64,000 bases of DNA from Streptomyces sp. V1I1 (GCF_030817355.1 NZ_JAUSZH010000001.1:6324501-6388500); one strand, 5' to 3'; shown: positions 33,595-43,108, counted from the first letter of the stretch. The notes: a model not told the origin generated them from the letters alone. Numbers and translations are program-made.

Positions 33595-35271
33595 ATGGCA
33601 GCGCAATTCGGCCGCCGACTGCGCAGGGGAGCGACCACGACCGCTGTGGCCGCGGCCGCTGTGGCCGCACTCTCCGCCTCACAGGCGCCCGGCATCACGC
33701 ATGCCACCACGGGCGACAGCCAGGGGGCTTCCGACGCCACCCCGCCGTCCGGCACCCCGGTCACCGGCAACTCCCCGTACTACACGGACCTTCCGCCGCT
33801 GAACACCCCGGACAAACCGGGCACTTCAATCGATCTGCCCGCGACGGGTACGACGGAAGCGGGCATACCCGCCACCGTCCTCGCGGCGTACAAGCAGGCC
33901 GAGCAGACCATCGCCGGCTCGGACCCCGGCTGCCATGTGCCGTGGCAACTGCTCGCCGCGATCGGCAAGGTGGAGTCCGGTCAGGCGCGCGGCGGCCGTG
34001 TCGACGCCGAGGGCACCACGCTCTCGCCGATCCTCGGCCCGGTCCTCAACGGCGTCGGCTTCGCGAACATTTCGGACACCGACAACGGTGCGTACGACGA
34101 CGACTCGACGCACGACCGCGCGGTCGGCCCGATGCAGTTCATCCCGTCCACCTGGGAGACGTGGGGTCAGGACGCCAACGCCGACGGCCGCCGGGACCCC
34201 AACAACATCTACGATGCCGCACTCGCCGCCGGACGTTATCTCTGCGCCGACGGCCGCGACCTGGCGGTCAAGTCCGACCTCGACCGGGCGATCCTCGGCT
34301 ACAACCACTCGCGCGAGTACTTGCGTACGGTTCTGTCCTGGTTCGAGTACTACAAGCGCGGCACTCACGAGGTCCCGGACGGCACTGGTGTGCTGCCGAT
34401 CTCCAACGGGCCCGACAGCTCCGACTCCGCGGAGAGCAAGCCCACGCCGACTCCGACGCCCCCCTCCACCCCCAGCCCCAGCCCGCCGAAGCCCGGTGGC
34501 ACCACCACCACCCCGACGCCGACGCCGCCCCCGACGCCGACGCCGCCCCCCACCCCGACGCCGCCCCCCACTCCGACGCCGCCGCCCGTCTCCCGTATCG
34601 AGGACGCCGGCACCGGCGAGCTGACCGCCATGGCGGGCCACGCGTTCACCGGACGGGCCATCGTGCGGGTGAAGAACACCGAAGGCCGGACCGTCCCGAA
34701 CCAGGCCGTCCGCTTCGACGTCGTCGGCGACACCGACACCCGCTTCACCGGCGGGAAGGCGAGCGTCACCCTCAGCACCGGCGCCGACGGCACAGTCGCA
34801 TCGCCCGCGCTCCAGGCGGGCGAGAAGACCGGCAACTTCCGGGTCCGGGCCACAGTGGTGGGCCGTGTCCTGCCCGCCGTCGACTTCGCCGCGACCGTCA
34901 CCGTCCGGGCGGCGGACGTGATCGCCAGGACCGACGAGAAGGTCCTGACGGCCGCCCCTGGCACGGAGTTCGCGGACGCCGTCGAGGTCAAGGCCACCTA
35001 CAAGGGCGCCATCGCGTCCGGTGTCGCGGTCACCGCCACCGTGATCACCTCCGCGGACGACCCGGCCGTGAACGACAAGGGCCCCTACTTCAAGGACGCC
35101 GAGGGCAAGACGATCCGCACCCTCACGGACCTGAAGACCGACGCCAACGGCGTCCTGAAGCTCCCGAAGATCTTCGCGGACGATCAGACGGGCACCTTCC
35201 TGCTCCGCCTCACCACGCCGGGCGGCGGAATCGTGACCATCGAGCTCAAGGTCGCCGCGCCGGCGGCCTGA
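33595..35271 (+). CDS. secreted lytic transglycosylase-like protein with Pro-Thr linker
   Basis: 558 aa. A signal peptide (basic start, Ala-rich core) is followed by a domain of about 180 residues similar to membrane-bound lytic transglycosylases (MltB type): VPWQLLAAIGKVESG carries the catalytic Glu, GPMQFIPSTWETWGQDANADGRRDPNNIYDAALAAGRYLC is a hallmark of the family, and AILGYNHSREYLRTVLSWFEYY ends it. A long low-complexity Pro-Thr linker encoded by short repeats follows, then Ig-like repeats resembling invasin/adhesin strands (GRTVPNQAVRFDVVGDTDTRF, SGVAVTATVITSADDPAVND). It probably cleaves peptidoglycan glycan strands during growth or sporulation. GAGGGA supports the ATG. Confidence 0.88.
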   Translation: MAAQFGRRLRRGATTTAVAAAAVAALSASQAPGITHATTGDSQGASDATPPSGTPVTGNSPYYTDLPPLNTPDKPGTSIDLPATGTTEAGIPATVLAAYKQAEQTIAGSDPGCHVPWQLLAAIGKVESGQARGGRVDAEGTTLSPILGPVLNGVGFANISDTDNGAYDDDSTHDRAVGPMQFIPSTWETWGQDANADGRRDPNNIYDAALAAGRYLCADGRDLAVKSDLDRAILGYNHSREYLRTVLSWFEYYKRGTHEVPDGTGVLPISNGPDSSDSAESKPTPTPTPPSTPSPSPPKPGGTTTTPTPTPPPTPTPPPTPTPPPTPTPPPVSRIEDAGTGELTAMAGHAFTGRAIVRVKNTEGRTVPNQAVRFDVVGDTDTRFTGGKASVTLSTGADGTVASPALQAGEKTGNFRVRATVVGRVLPAVDFAATVTVRAADVIARTDEKVLTAAPGTEFADAVEVKATYKGAIASGVAVTATVITSADDPAVNDKGPYFKDAEGKTIRTLTDLKTDANGVLKLPKIFADDQTGTFLLRLTTPGGGIVTIELKVAAPAA

Positions 35272-35425
35272 CCCGCAACGCAGCACTCCCCCGCACCGCC
35301 CCTGTGTCGACGGCTGACATGGGGGCGGTGCAACGTGTTCTCATCTCGCGGCTCCATTGCTACGGTGCCTCCGCCCTGACGACGTATCAGATCCGCATCG
35401 GATCCGAGCCACCGGGAGGCCGAGC

Positions 35426-35563
35426 ATGCGCGCCCTCGTCGCCGCCGCCCTCGGGCTGGCCGCCGCCCTCGCCCTCGTCCTCACCGTCTCGGCGATCGGC
35501 GCGCCGCCCGGCGAGACCTCACCCAAGCCGCTGCTGACCACTGTCCCCGGCCCCAAGAAGTAG
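35426..35563 (+). CDS. small single-span membrane protein (SPW_0924-like)
   Basis: 45 aa. One transmembrane helix fills residues 2-22 (RALVAAALGLAAALALVL), followed by a short tail, GAPPGETSPKPLLTTVPGPKK. A good GGGAGG ribosome site lies 6 bases upstream of the ATG. The next gene starts 12 bases after the stop, so the two are co-transcribed. I recall a Streptomyces family of this size and sequence annotated as SPW_0924; the function is unknown. It may be a membrane partner of the downstream DUF3068 protein. Confidence 0.75.
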   Translation: MRALVAAALGLAAALALVLTVSAIGAPPGETSPKPLLTTVPGPKK

Positions 35564-35575
35564 GAGGGCCGGACC

Positions 35576-36565
35576 ATGCGCCGCAGAGCGAGCCTCGTAC
35601 TCCTCGCATTCGCCGTCTTCTTCGCCGCGCTCTCCCCGCTGCTGCGCTGGTACGCCTTCCCGCGGCTCGCGAAGATCCCGGCCGGCCAGTACCAGGAGAT
35701 GGTGCTGGAGGCGAAGCCCGCCACCCTCCTCGACTACGGCTCGCTCACGGCGAAGGAGGTCGAGAAGGTCACCATCGTGCAGACGCTCAAGGGCAATGTG
35801 GAGGAGTCCGAGAAGATCGAGCGCAGCGCCGGCCGCGACGTCGTCGTCTGGGACTCCCTCTCGTACGTCCAGGGCCCCGACGGCAAGATGGTCTCCCAGA
35901 TCCCCGAGCGCTACATCTTCGACGCCCACAGCCAGGCGCCCGTGCACGCCACCGGCGAGTCGGTCGACGGCGACGCGGTACGGCGCGAGGGCATCGAGTT
36001 CAAGTGGCCGTTCCTCACCGAGAAGCGGGCCTACGAGTACTTCGACGCCCAGGCCCGTACGTCCGCGCCCATCCACTACAAGGGGACGCAGAAGTTCCGC
36101 GGGCTCGACGTCTACTACTTCGAGCAGACCATCCCGTGGACCAAGGTGCCGTACCCGAAGAAGATGCCCATCCCGGGGATCGACGCGACCACGCTGGAGC
36201 AGCAGACCGGCACCACCCGCTGGTACACCACCAAGCGGATGTTCTGGGTCGACCCGGTCACCGGCGCGCCGGTCAACGGCGAGGAGATCCACAAGGAAGA
36301 GCTGCGCGGCGGCACGCTGCTGGGCGGCCGCGACAAGGTCACCGCGTTCGCCGGGCATGTGAAGATGCGTCCCGACTACATCGACTCGACCGTCGAACTG
36401 GTCAGGTCCCAGCGGCAGTTGGTGCTGCTGATGACCTCGTACCTGCCCTGGGGCTTCCTCGTACTGGGCGGCGCGCTGCTGGCGCTCGCACTGGTCCTGG
36501 AGGCGCGTAGCCGCAGGCCGCAGACGCCCGCGGCCGATCCGGAGCCCGAGCCCGTCCCTGTCTGA
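35576..36565 (+). CDS. DUF3068 (PorA-related) membrane protein
   Basis: 329 aa. An N-terminal transmembrane helix and a C-terminal one (TSYLPWGFLVLGGALLALALVL) flank an extracytoplasmic beta-rich domain of about 260 residues. Family features are SPLLRWYAFPRLAKIPAGQY, VVWDSLSYV, and RGLDVYYFEQTIPWTKVPYP. DUF3068 is grouped with actinobacterial porin PorA-related proteins. The small membrane protein 12 bases upstream is almost certainly in the same transcript. No functional assignment beyond a cell-envelope role is supported. Confidence 0.88.
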   Translation: MRRRASLVLLAFAVFFAALSPLLRWYAFPRLAKIPAGQYQEMVLEAKPATLLDYGSLTAKEVEKVTIVQTLKGNVEESEKIERSAGRDVVVWDSLSYVQGPDGKMVSQIPERYIFDAHSQAPVHATGESVDGDAVRREGIEFKWPFLTEKRAYEYFDAQARTSAPIHYKGTQKFRGLDVYYFEQTIPWTKVPYPKKMPIPGIDATTLEQQTGTTRWYTTKRMFWVDPVTGAPVNGEEIHKEELRGGTLLGGRDKVTAFAGHVKMRPDYIDSTVELVRSQRQLVLLMTSYLPWGFLVLGGALLALALVLEARSRRPQTPAADPEPEPVPV

Positions 36566-36574
36566 CCCGTCGGA

Positions 36575-39232
36575 TCAGCTGCCGCTCTCCCTGCTGAGGC
36601 GCGCCTTGGTGTGCCGGGTCGGCTCCGCCGTCGAAGGATCCTCGGGCCAGGGGTGCTTGGGATAACGGCCGCGCAATTCCGCCCGTACGGAGCGGTATCC
36701 GTCCTTCCAGAAGGACGCCAGGTCCGCGGTGACGGCGGCGGGCCGTCCGGCGGGCGAGAGCAGATGCACCAGCACCGGCACGCCCGCGACCGTGGGCGTC
36801 TCGCGCAGCCCGAACAACTCCTGGAGCTTCACCGCCAGGACGGGCTGCGGCCCGCCGTACTCCACCCGGATCCGCGAGCCGCTCGGCACCTCGATCCGCT
36901 CCGGCGCCAGCTCGTCGAGCCGGGCCGCGTCCCCGCTCGCCCAGGGCAGCAGCCGCTGGAGCGCCTGCCCGGCCTGGACGCGCCCGAGATCGGCCCGCCG
37001 CCGGGCCCGGGACAGCTCCGGCTCCAGCCACTCGTCGGTACGGTCCAGCAGCGCGGCGTCCGACACATCGGGCCAGGGCGCGCCCAGTTCCCGGTGCAGA
37101 AAGGCGAGCCGCTCGCGCAGGCCCTCCGACTCGCGCGTCCGGCGCAGCAGCCCGAGCCCCTCGCGCCGCAGCCCGTCCAGCAGAGCTTCGCGTACGAGAG
37201 CGGGATCCGGGTCCTTGAGGGCGCGTACGGAGAGCTCTATGGCCCCCAGCCGCTCCACCTCCCGTGCGACGACGTCGCCGTTCTCCCAGTGGACCTCCTC
37301 GCCGGTGACGAGCAGATGCGCGGCGGCCGTACGGGCGCTCTCCTCGTCGACGACGGCGGCCAGCCGCACCCGCGCGGAGGCGGAGTGCGCGGGCCGGTCC
37401 GCGACGGCGACGGCCAGCCAGGGCGCGTTGCGCAGCCCCGATCCGGGGACGAGCTCGCCGCCGGTCCCGGAGGCCATCAAGAACGCGCCTTCGCCACGGG
37501 CTTTGGCCACCCGCTCGGGAAACGCGAGCGCGGCGACGACCCCGGCGGCGGCGTCGTCGGAGAGGTGGCTTTCCCCCACTCCGCCCCTTCCCGCACCGGG
37601 GCTCCGCCCCGGACCCCGCGCCTCAAACGCCGGCGAGGCTGGATTTTCAGCCCGTTGGGGGTCCCCCCGGACGAAGTCTGGGGGAGATTGAGGACTGGGG
37701 GTCTGGGGGCGAAGCCCCCAGTTACGGGAAGGGGCGGGGTGGGGAACAGACGACAGCGACGACGCCAGCCGCCCCGCCTCCGCTCGCCACCGCCCCGCAT
37801 ACGCGTCACCGCCCCGCCGCGCCGAGCGCCACGCCGCGGCCAGGTCGTCCCCGTACTCCCGCGGCGGCTCCTCGCTGAGCAGCGCCACCACCTCCGCGGC
37901 CCGGCGCGCACCCACCTCGTGCGCGCCGTCCAGGAGCGCCCGCGCCAGCCGTGGATGCAGGCCCAACCGGGCCATCCGTATGCCCCGTTCGGTCGCCCGG
38001 CCCGCCGCGTCCACCGCGCCGACCGCGGTCAGTACCGAGCGCGCCGCGGCCAGTGCACCGGCCGGGGGCGGGTCGAGCAGCGCGAGAGACGAGGCCGCCG
38101 GATCGCCCCAGCACGCCGCCTGCAGGGCGAACTCCGCCAGGTCAGCGACCTTGATCTCGGGTGACGGAAACCGCACCAGCCTGGCGTCCTCCGCCTCGGA
38201 CCAGCAGCGGTACACCGTGCCGGGAGCCTCCCGGCCGGCTCGTCCCGCCCGCTGCCGCGCCGCCGCCTGCGAAGCTCGCACCGTGGCCAGCGCGCTCAGA
38301 CCTCGCGCGTGATCGGTGCGCGGCTCGCGCGCGAGACCCGCGTCCACGACGACCCGTACGCCCGGCACGGTCAGTGACGACTCGGCGACCGACGTCGCGA
38401 GCACGACCCGGCGCCCGGAGCCCCCGGACAGCACCGCGTCCTGCACCGCCGCGGGTGCGCGCCCGTGGACCTGGAGCACCTCCGCCTCCACATTCCCCAA
38501 CTGGCCCGCCACCCGGGCGATTTCACCGACCCCGGGCAGAAAACACAGCACATCGCCCGCGCGCTCGGCGAGCGCCCGGCGCACCACAGCGGCCACATGG
38601 GTCAGCAGCGCCGGATCGACCCGCATCCCGTGCGGCGGCCGCACCGGCCGTGCGGGAGGGGCCCACACCACCTCCACCGGATGCGTCACGCCCTGCGCCT
38701 GAACCACCGGCGCATCGCCGAGCAGATGCGCCCAGCCCTGCGCGTCGGTGGTCGCCGAGGCCGCCACCAGCCGCAGCTCGGGGCGCAGCGCGGCCCGTAC
38801 ATCCAGCAGAAAGGCGGCCACCGTGTCGGCGTCCAGATGCCGCTCATGACACTCGTCGAGGATCACCACATCGACCCCGGCCAGCTCCTGGTCGCGCTGC
38901 AGCCGCTGCAACAGCACACCGGTGGTCACCACCTCCACCACCGTCCCGCGCCCCACCACGCGCTCCCCGCGCACGGTGAAGCCGACCTTCCCGCCGACCT
39001 TCTCGCCCAGCAGCCACGCCATCCGCCTGGCCGCGGCCCGCGCCGCGATCCGCCGCGGCTCGGCGACCACGACGCGTGCGCCGCGTTCGGCGAGGGCCAG
39101 CGGCACGAGGGTGGTCTTGCCGGTTCCGGGGGGCGCGCACAGCACGGCACACCCGTGCTCGTCCAGCGCCCGCTCCAGGGCGGGCAGGGCGGAGCGTACG
39201 GGCAGGCTGCCGAGTGCTTCGTCGCGGATCAC
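36575..39232 (-). CDS. hrpB: ATP-dependent RNA helicase HrpB with in-frame repeat insertion
   Basis: 885 aa against about 820-840 in typical HrpB. DEAH helicase; motifs in order are APPGTGKTTLVP (I), EPRRIAARAAARRMA (Ia), DECHERHL (II, DECH form), ASATTDA (III), LATSVAESSLTVPGV (V) and RQRAGRAGRE (VI), followed by the HrpB C-terminal domain. Near residues 490-555 lies a Pro/Gly/Arg-rich stretch including QSPPDFVRGDPQRAENPASP, which is encoded by a copy of the intergenic repeat (37577-37752) and separates the two conserved halves of the protein; reading is kept open. GTG 39232 is the likely start (GGGG just upstream), convergent with the DUF3068 gene. Function in bacteria is poorly defined; RNA remodelling is the family role. 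Confidence 0.9.
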   Translation of the reverse strand: MIRDEALGSLPVRSALPALERALDEHGCAVLCAPPGTGKTTLVPLALAERGARVVVAEPRRIAARAAARRMAWLLGEKVGGKVGFTVRGERVVGRGTVVEVVTTGVLLQRLQRDQELAGVDVVILDECHERHLDADTVAAFLLDVRAALRPELRLVAASATTDAQGWAHLLGDAPVVQAQGVTHPVEVVWAPPARPVRPPHGMRVDPALLTHVAAVVRRALAERAGDVLCFLPGVGEIARVAGQLGNVEAEVLQVHGRAPAAVQDAVLSGGSGRRVVLATSVAESSLTVPGVRVVVDAGLAREPRTDHARGLSALATVRASQAAARQRAGRAGREAPGTVYRCWSEAEDARLVRFPSPEIKVADLAEFALQAACWGDPAASSLALLDPPPAGALAAARSVLTAVGAVDAAGRATERGIRMARLGLHPRLARALLDGAHEVGARRAAEVVALLSEEPPREYGDDLAAAWRSARRGGDAYAGRWRAEAGRLASSLSSVPHPAPSRNWGLRPQTPSPQSPPDFVRGDPQRAENPASPAFEARGPGRSPGAGRGGVGESHLSDDAAAGVVAALAFPERVAKARGEGAFLMASGTGGELVPGSGLRNAPWLAVAVADRPAHSASARVRLAAVVDEESARTAAAHLLVTGEEVHWENGDVVAREVERLGAIELSVRALKDPDPALVREALLDGLRREGLGLLRRTRESEGLRERLAFLHRELGAPWPDVSDAALLDRTDEWLEPELSRARRRADLGRVQAGQALQRLLPWASGDAARLDELAPERIEVPSGSRIRVEYGGPQPVLAVKLQELFGLRETPTVAGVPVLVHLLSPAGRPAAVTADLASFWKDGYRSVRAELRGRYPKHPWPEDPSTAEPTRHTKARLSRESGS
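37577..37752. repeat. GC-rich intergenic repeat family, copy C, inside hrpB
   Basis: The sequence repeats the modules of copies A and B: a GGGGTCCCCCCGG core, AGTCTGGGGGAG, GGGGTCTGGGGGC, a GGGGCGAAGCCCC-like palindrome, GGGAAGGGGCGGGG, and CTCAAACGCCGG. It lies inside the hrpB reading frame and is translated on the minus strand as a low-complexity insert. This is the only copy in the window inside a gene. Confidence 0.8.
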
Positions 39233-39270
39233 CGCCCCAGTCTCGCAAGAGTCCTGAGGCCGAAGCCGCC

Positions 39271-40080
39271 TCAGTCGCGCTCGCAGACGAAGATCGCCGT
39301 GCCGGGGATCAGATTCCCGCGCAGCGGGGACCAGCCGCCCCACTCGTGGCTGTTCCAGTCGGGCCACTCGGGCTCGACGAGATCCACCAGCCGGAATCCG
39401 CCGGCCACCACGTCCCGCACGCGGTCGCCGATCGTCCGGTGGTGCTCCACATACACCGCACGACCCGCCTCGTCCTGCTCGACGTAGGGAGTGCGGTCGA
39501 AGTACGAGGCGGCCACCGAAAGACCCTCGGGGCCCGGCTCGTCGGGGAACGCCCAGCGGATCGGGTGGGTGACCGAGAAGACCCACCGCCCGCCCGGCCG
39601 CAGCACACGCCGTACCTCGCGGAAGACCTTGACCGGGTCCGCGACGAACGGCACCGCCCCGTACGCCGAGCACGCGATGTCGAAGGAGCCGTCCAGGAAG
39701 GGCAGCGCCCCCGCGTCCGCCTCGACCAGAGGGACGTCGTCGCCGATCCGCAGGGCGTGCTGGAGCTGCCGGTGGGAGAGGTCCAGGGCCACCGGGCGCG
39801 CGCCCTGTGCGGCCAGCCAGCGCGAGCACTGCGCGGCGCCCGCGCCGATCTCGAGGACGTCGAGCCCCTTCAGCGAACCGGGCGGACCCAGCAGCCCGGC
39901 CTCCGCCTCGTCGAGCCCTTCCGGCCCCCACACGAAGCGGTCGTCGCCGAGGAACGCGCCGTGTTCGGTCTGGTACTCATCGGCGTTCCGGTCCCACCAG
40001 CCGCGGCTGGCGTGGCTGCTCTCCGAGTCGCCGGCGTTACGGCGGGTGGCTTCCGGCTCGAAATCTTGGAACATCGTCAC
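39271..40080 (-). CDS. class I SAM-dependent methyltransferase
   Basis: 269 aa. Rossmann-fold methyltransferase: VLEIGAGAAQCSRWLAAQG is motif I, VALDLSHRQL binds the ribose, LPFLDGSFDIACSAYGAVPFV is motif II-III, and REVRRVLRPGGRWVFSVTHP motif IV-V. The acceptor substrate is unknown; the layout resembles small-molecule or ubiquinone/menaquinone-type enzymes (UbiE/Methyltransf_11). The GTG at 40080 is in frame with ATG 40074; neither has a strong ribosome site. It is divergent from rpsA. Confidence 0.85.
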   Translation of the reverse strand: MTMFQDFEPEATRRNAGDSESSHASRGWWDRNADEYQTEHGAFLGDDRFVWGPEGLDEAEAGLLGPPGSLKGLDVLEIGAGAAQCSRWLAAQGARPVALDLSHRQLQHALRIGDDVPLVEADAGALPFLDGSFDIACSAYGAVPFVADPVKVFREVRRVLRPGGRWVFSVTHPIRWAFPDEPGPEGLSVAASYFDRTPYVEQDEAGRAVYVEHHRTIGDRVRDVVAGGFRLVDLVEPEWPDWNSHEWGGWSPLRGNLIPGTAIFVCERD

Positions 40081-40438
40081 CGTCGTTGTAGTTTGCGTTC
40101 AGCGCGACCAATGGCGGCCATCGTGGCCTCGGCGCCGCGCCAATATGCGGCTACCGCCGCGTGGTTAGTTGTGCCGGTATGGGGTCTTCCGCCCGGGTGT
40201 GCGCCTTCGCGCATTGACCGTGTCCGGCTGCCCCCGTATGCTACAAGTTGCGCTGCGGGCCTGCGCGCCTCAGACAGAGCAGGCCGCGCTCGCATCTGTA
40301 TGTATGTCCCCTCGGTTCACGAGGCGCCCCCTTTTCCTGGGCGGCGCTTCCTAGGCTGTCCGGCTTCTACAGCTGCGATACGGGCTCTCGGCGTAGCAGT
40401 ACCTACGACTCACTGTCCGTACCGGAGCCCTTTCCCAC
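40081..40438. other. methyltransferase-rpsA intergenic region
   Basis: The 358 bases hold no convincing gene. They contain the rpsA promoter at 40214-40242 and, from the predicted start point, a leader of about 190 bases before the rpsA ATG, long enough for autogenous translational control by S1, as occurs in other bacteria. No Rfam-type motif could be recognised by eye. Confidence 0.6.
40214..40242 (+). promoter_or_regulatory. rpsA vegetative promoter
   Basis: TTGACC (40214-40219), a 17-base spacer and TATGCT (40237-40242) match the HrdB-type consensus well. The predicted transcription start is near 40249. Confidence 0.75.
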
Positions 40439-41948
40439 ATGACGAGCAGCACCGAGACCACCGCCACCACTCCGCAGGTAGCGGTCAACGACATCGGTAA
40501 CGAGGAAGCCTTCCTCGCCGGCGATCGACGAGACGATCAAGTACTTCAACGACGGCGACATCGTCGACGGCGTCATCGTGAAGGTCGACCGGGACGAGGT
40601 CCTGCTCGACATCGGTTACAAGACCGAAGGTGTCATCCCGAGCCGCGAGCTCTCGATCAAGCACGACGTCGACCCGAATGAGGTCGTCAAGGTCGGCGAC
40701 GAGATCGAGGCCCTTGTTCTCCAGAAGGAGGACAAGGAAGGCCGCCTGATCCTCTCGAAGAAGCGCGCCCAGTACGAGCGTGCCTGGGGCACCATCGAGA
40801 AGATCAAGGAAGAGGACGGCATCGTCACCGGCACCGTCATCGAGGTTGTCAAGGGTGGTCTCATCCTCGACATCGGCCTCCGTGGCTTCCTGCCGGCATC
40901 TCTCGTCGAGATGCGCCGTGTCCGCGACCTCCAGCCCTATGTGGGCAAGGAGCTCGAGGCGAAGATCATCGAGCTGGACAAGAACCGCAACAACGTGGTC
41001 CTGTCCCGCCGCGCCTGGCTCGAGCAGACCCAGTCCGAGGTTCGCCAGACGTTCCTCACCACCCTGCAGAAGGGTCAGGTCCGCTCCGGCGTCGTCTCCT
41101 CGATCGTCAACTTCGGTGCCTTCGTGGACCTGGGTGGCGTCGACGGTCTCGTCCACGTCTCCGAGCTCTCCTGGAAGCACATCGACCACCCCTCCGAGGT
41201 TGTCGAGGTCGGCCAGGAAGTCACCGTCGAGGTTCTCGACGTCGACATGGACCGCGAGCGCGTCTCCCTGTCGCTCAAGGCGACGCAGGAAGACCCGTGG
41301 CAGCAGTTCGCCCGGACCCACCAGATCGGTCAGGTCGTCCCGGGTAAGGTCACCAAGCTCGTTCCGTTCGGTGCGTTCGTTCGCGTCGACGAGGGCATCG
41401 AGGGTCTGGTCCACATCTCCGAGCTGGCCGAGCGCCACGTGGAGATCCCGGAGCAGGTCGTCCAGGTCAACGACGAGATCTTCGTCAAGGTCATCGACAT
41501 CGACCTCGAGCGCCGTCGCATCAGCCTCTCGCTGAAGCAGGCCAACGAGTCCTTCGGTGCCGACCCGGCCTCGGTCGAGTTCGACCCGACGCTGTACGGC
41601 ATGGCCGCGTCGTACGACGACCAGGGGAACTACATCTACCCCGAGGGCTTCGACCCGGAGACCAACGACTGGCTCGAGGGCTTCGAGACCCAGCGCGAGG
41701 CGTGGGAGGGCCAGTACGCCGAGGCGCAGCAGCGCTTCGAGCAGCACCAGGCCCAGGTCATCAAGTCCCGCGAGGCCGACGAGGCCGCTGCTGCCGAGGG
41801 CGCTGCCGCCCCGGCCGCCGGTGGCAACACCGGTGCGGGTGTCACGGGTGGTTCGTACTCCTCGGAGTCGGACGACAACTCCGGCGCCCTGGCGTCGGAC
41901 GAGGCCCTGGCTGCCCTGCGCGAGAAGCTGGCCGGCGGCCAGAGCTGA
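40439..41948 (+). CDS. rpsA: 30S ribosomal protein S1, interrupted by an apparent +1 frameshift
   Basis: S1 is the essential ribosomal protein that brings mRNA to the 30S subunit. ATG 40439 opens MTSSTETTATTPQVAVNDIG and continues to EEAFLA, where the frame goes wrong. If one G at 40520/40521 is removed, the sequence continues AIDETIKYFNDGDIVDGVIV and joins the rest of S1, giving 502 aa with four S1 repeats (starts about residues 35, 120, 205, 290) and the acidic, Ser-rich tail. As printed, the only long frame begins at GTG 40578 and would lose the first 46 residues, including most of S1 repeat 1, which anchors S1 to the ribosome. A sequencing error is most likely because the gene is essential. 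The TTGACC/TATGCT promoter lies 200 bases upstream. Confidence 0.9.
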
Positions 41949-41978
41949 CGCTCTGACCACAGCTGGTAACTAGCTGAA

Positions 41979-42014
41979 AGTAAGGCCCGCTCCCCCTGGG
42001 GAGCGGGCCTTACT
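41979..42014. terminator. rpsA terminator
   Basis: A 17-bp perfect stem (41979-41995 with 41998-42014) on a 2-base loop follows the rpsA stop. This is a compact, very stable hairpin. Confidence 0.9.
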
Positions 42015-42147
42015 GCGTTATGGCATACCCGCCGCAAACCCGCCGCCCTGAACAGAGCCTCCCCTTCGGTGTGTTCATCGCGTGAGGCGGGAATGCCCGT
42101 GAGTCACCGGGCGTTCTTCTGTACGAACACGAGGAGGAGCGGTAATC

Positions 42148-43086
42148 GTGCTTGATCCGCAGGGTTTGTACGAATGGGAGCCGAAGGGCCTCGCCGTCGT
42201 CGACATGGCGCTCGCGCAGGAATCGGCCGGCCTGGTCATGCTGTACCACTTCGACGGATATATCGACGCGGGTGAAGCCGGCGAGCAGATCGTCGACAAC
42301 CTGCTCGAGACGCTGCCCCACCAGGTGGTGGCCCGCTTGGACCACGACCGGCTGGTGGACTACCGCGCCCGCCGCCCGCTGCTGACCTTCCGCCGCGACC
42401 GCTGGAGCGCCTACGAGACCCCGACGCTGGATGTCCGACTGGTCCAGGACGCCACGGGCGCCCCGTTCCTGCTGCTGTCGGGCCCCGAGCCGGACGTCGA
42501 GTGGGAGCGCTTCGCCGCCGCCGTCCGACAGATCGTCGAGCGGCTCGGCGTGCGGCTCGCGGTCAATTTCCACGGCATTCCGATGGGCGTCCCGCACACC
42601 CGCCCCGTCGGCCTCACCCCGCACGGCAACCGCACGGACCTCATGCCGGGCCACCGCAGCCCCTTCGACGAGGCGCAGGTACCGGGCAGCGCGGAGGCGC
42701 TGATCGAGTACCGCCTGATGGAATCGGGCCACGACGTCCTCGGCGTCGCCGCGCATGTGCCGCACTATGTCGCACGATCTTCCTACCCTGACGCCGCGCT
42801 GACCGCTCTGGAGGCGATCACGGCCGCGACGGGCCTCGTCCTGCCGGGCGTCGCGCATTCGCTGCGCACGGAGGCGCACCGCACCCAGACCGAGATCGAG
42901 CGGCAGATCGGGGAGGGCGACGAGGAGTTGGTGGCGCTGGTGCAGGGCCTTGAGCACCAGTACGACGCGGTGGCGGGCGCCGAGACCAGGGGCAGTCTGG
43001 TCGCGGAGCCGGTGGACCTGCCGTCCGCCGACGAGATCGGCCGCGATTTCGAACGCTTCCTCGCTGAGCGGGAGGGTGACGCATAG
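42148..43086 (+). CDS. PAC2 family protein
   Basis: 312 aa. PAC2 (proteasome assembly chaperone 2) fold; in actinobacteria these proteins occur with proteasome-type systems but their biochemical role is unproved. Signatures are [25 protein letters not shown] near the start, [27 protein letters not shown], and [12 protein letters not shown]. The GTG at 42148 follows GAGGAGGAG by 11 bases. The acidic C-terminal region ([19 protein letters not shown]) is similar to the Pup-like tail of some PAC2 proteins, but no GGQ/GGE end is present. It may be part of a unit with coaE 23 bases downstream. Confidence 0.85.
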   Translation: MLDPQGLYEWEPKGLAVVDMALAQESAGLVMLYHFDGYIDAGEAGEQIVDNLLETLPHQVVARLDHDRLVDYRARRPLLTFRRDRWSAYETPTLDVRLVQDATGAPFLLLSGPEPDVEWERFAAAVRQIVERLGVRLAVNFHGIPMGVPHTRPVGLTPHGNRTDLMPGHRSPFDEAQVPGSAEALIEYRLMESGHDVLGVAAHVPHYVARSSYPDAALTALEAITAATGLVLPGVAHSLRTEAHRTQTEIERQIGEGDEELVALVQGLEHQYDAVAGAETRGSLVAEPVDLPSADEIGRDFERFLAEREGDA

Positions 43087-43108
43087 CCCGCTCGCGTAGG
43101 CTGCGGCC

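Noticed and set aside
33595-35271. Pro-Thr repeat of the transglycosylase as a separate gene
   Set aside because: The low-complexity stretch is in frame with the upstream catalytic domain and downstream Ig-like domains, so it is a linker.
35426-35563. Small ORF treated as noise
   Set aside because: It was first doubted because of its 45-residue length, but the strong GGGAGG site, single clear membrane helix and tight spacing to DUF3068 support a real gene, so the rejection was reversed.
40439-41948. Programmed frameshifting in rpsA
   Set aside because: There is no slippery heptamer, stop codon context or downstream pseudoknot at 40520, and S1 genes are not known to use frameshifting.
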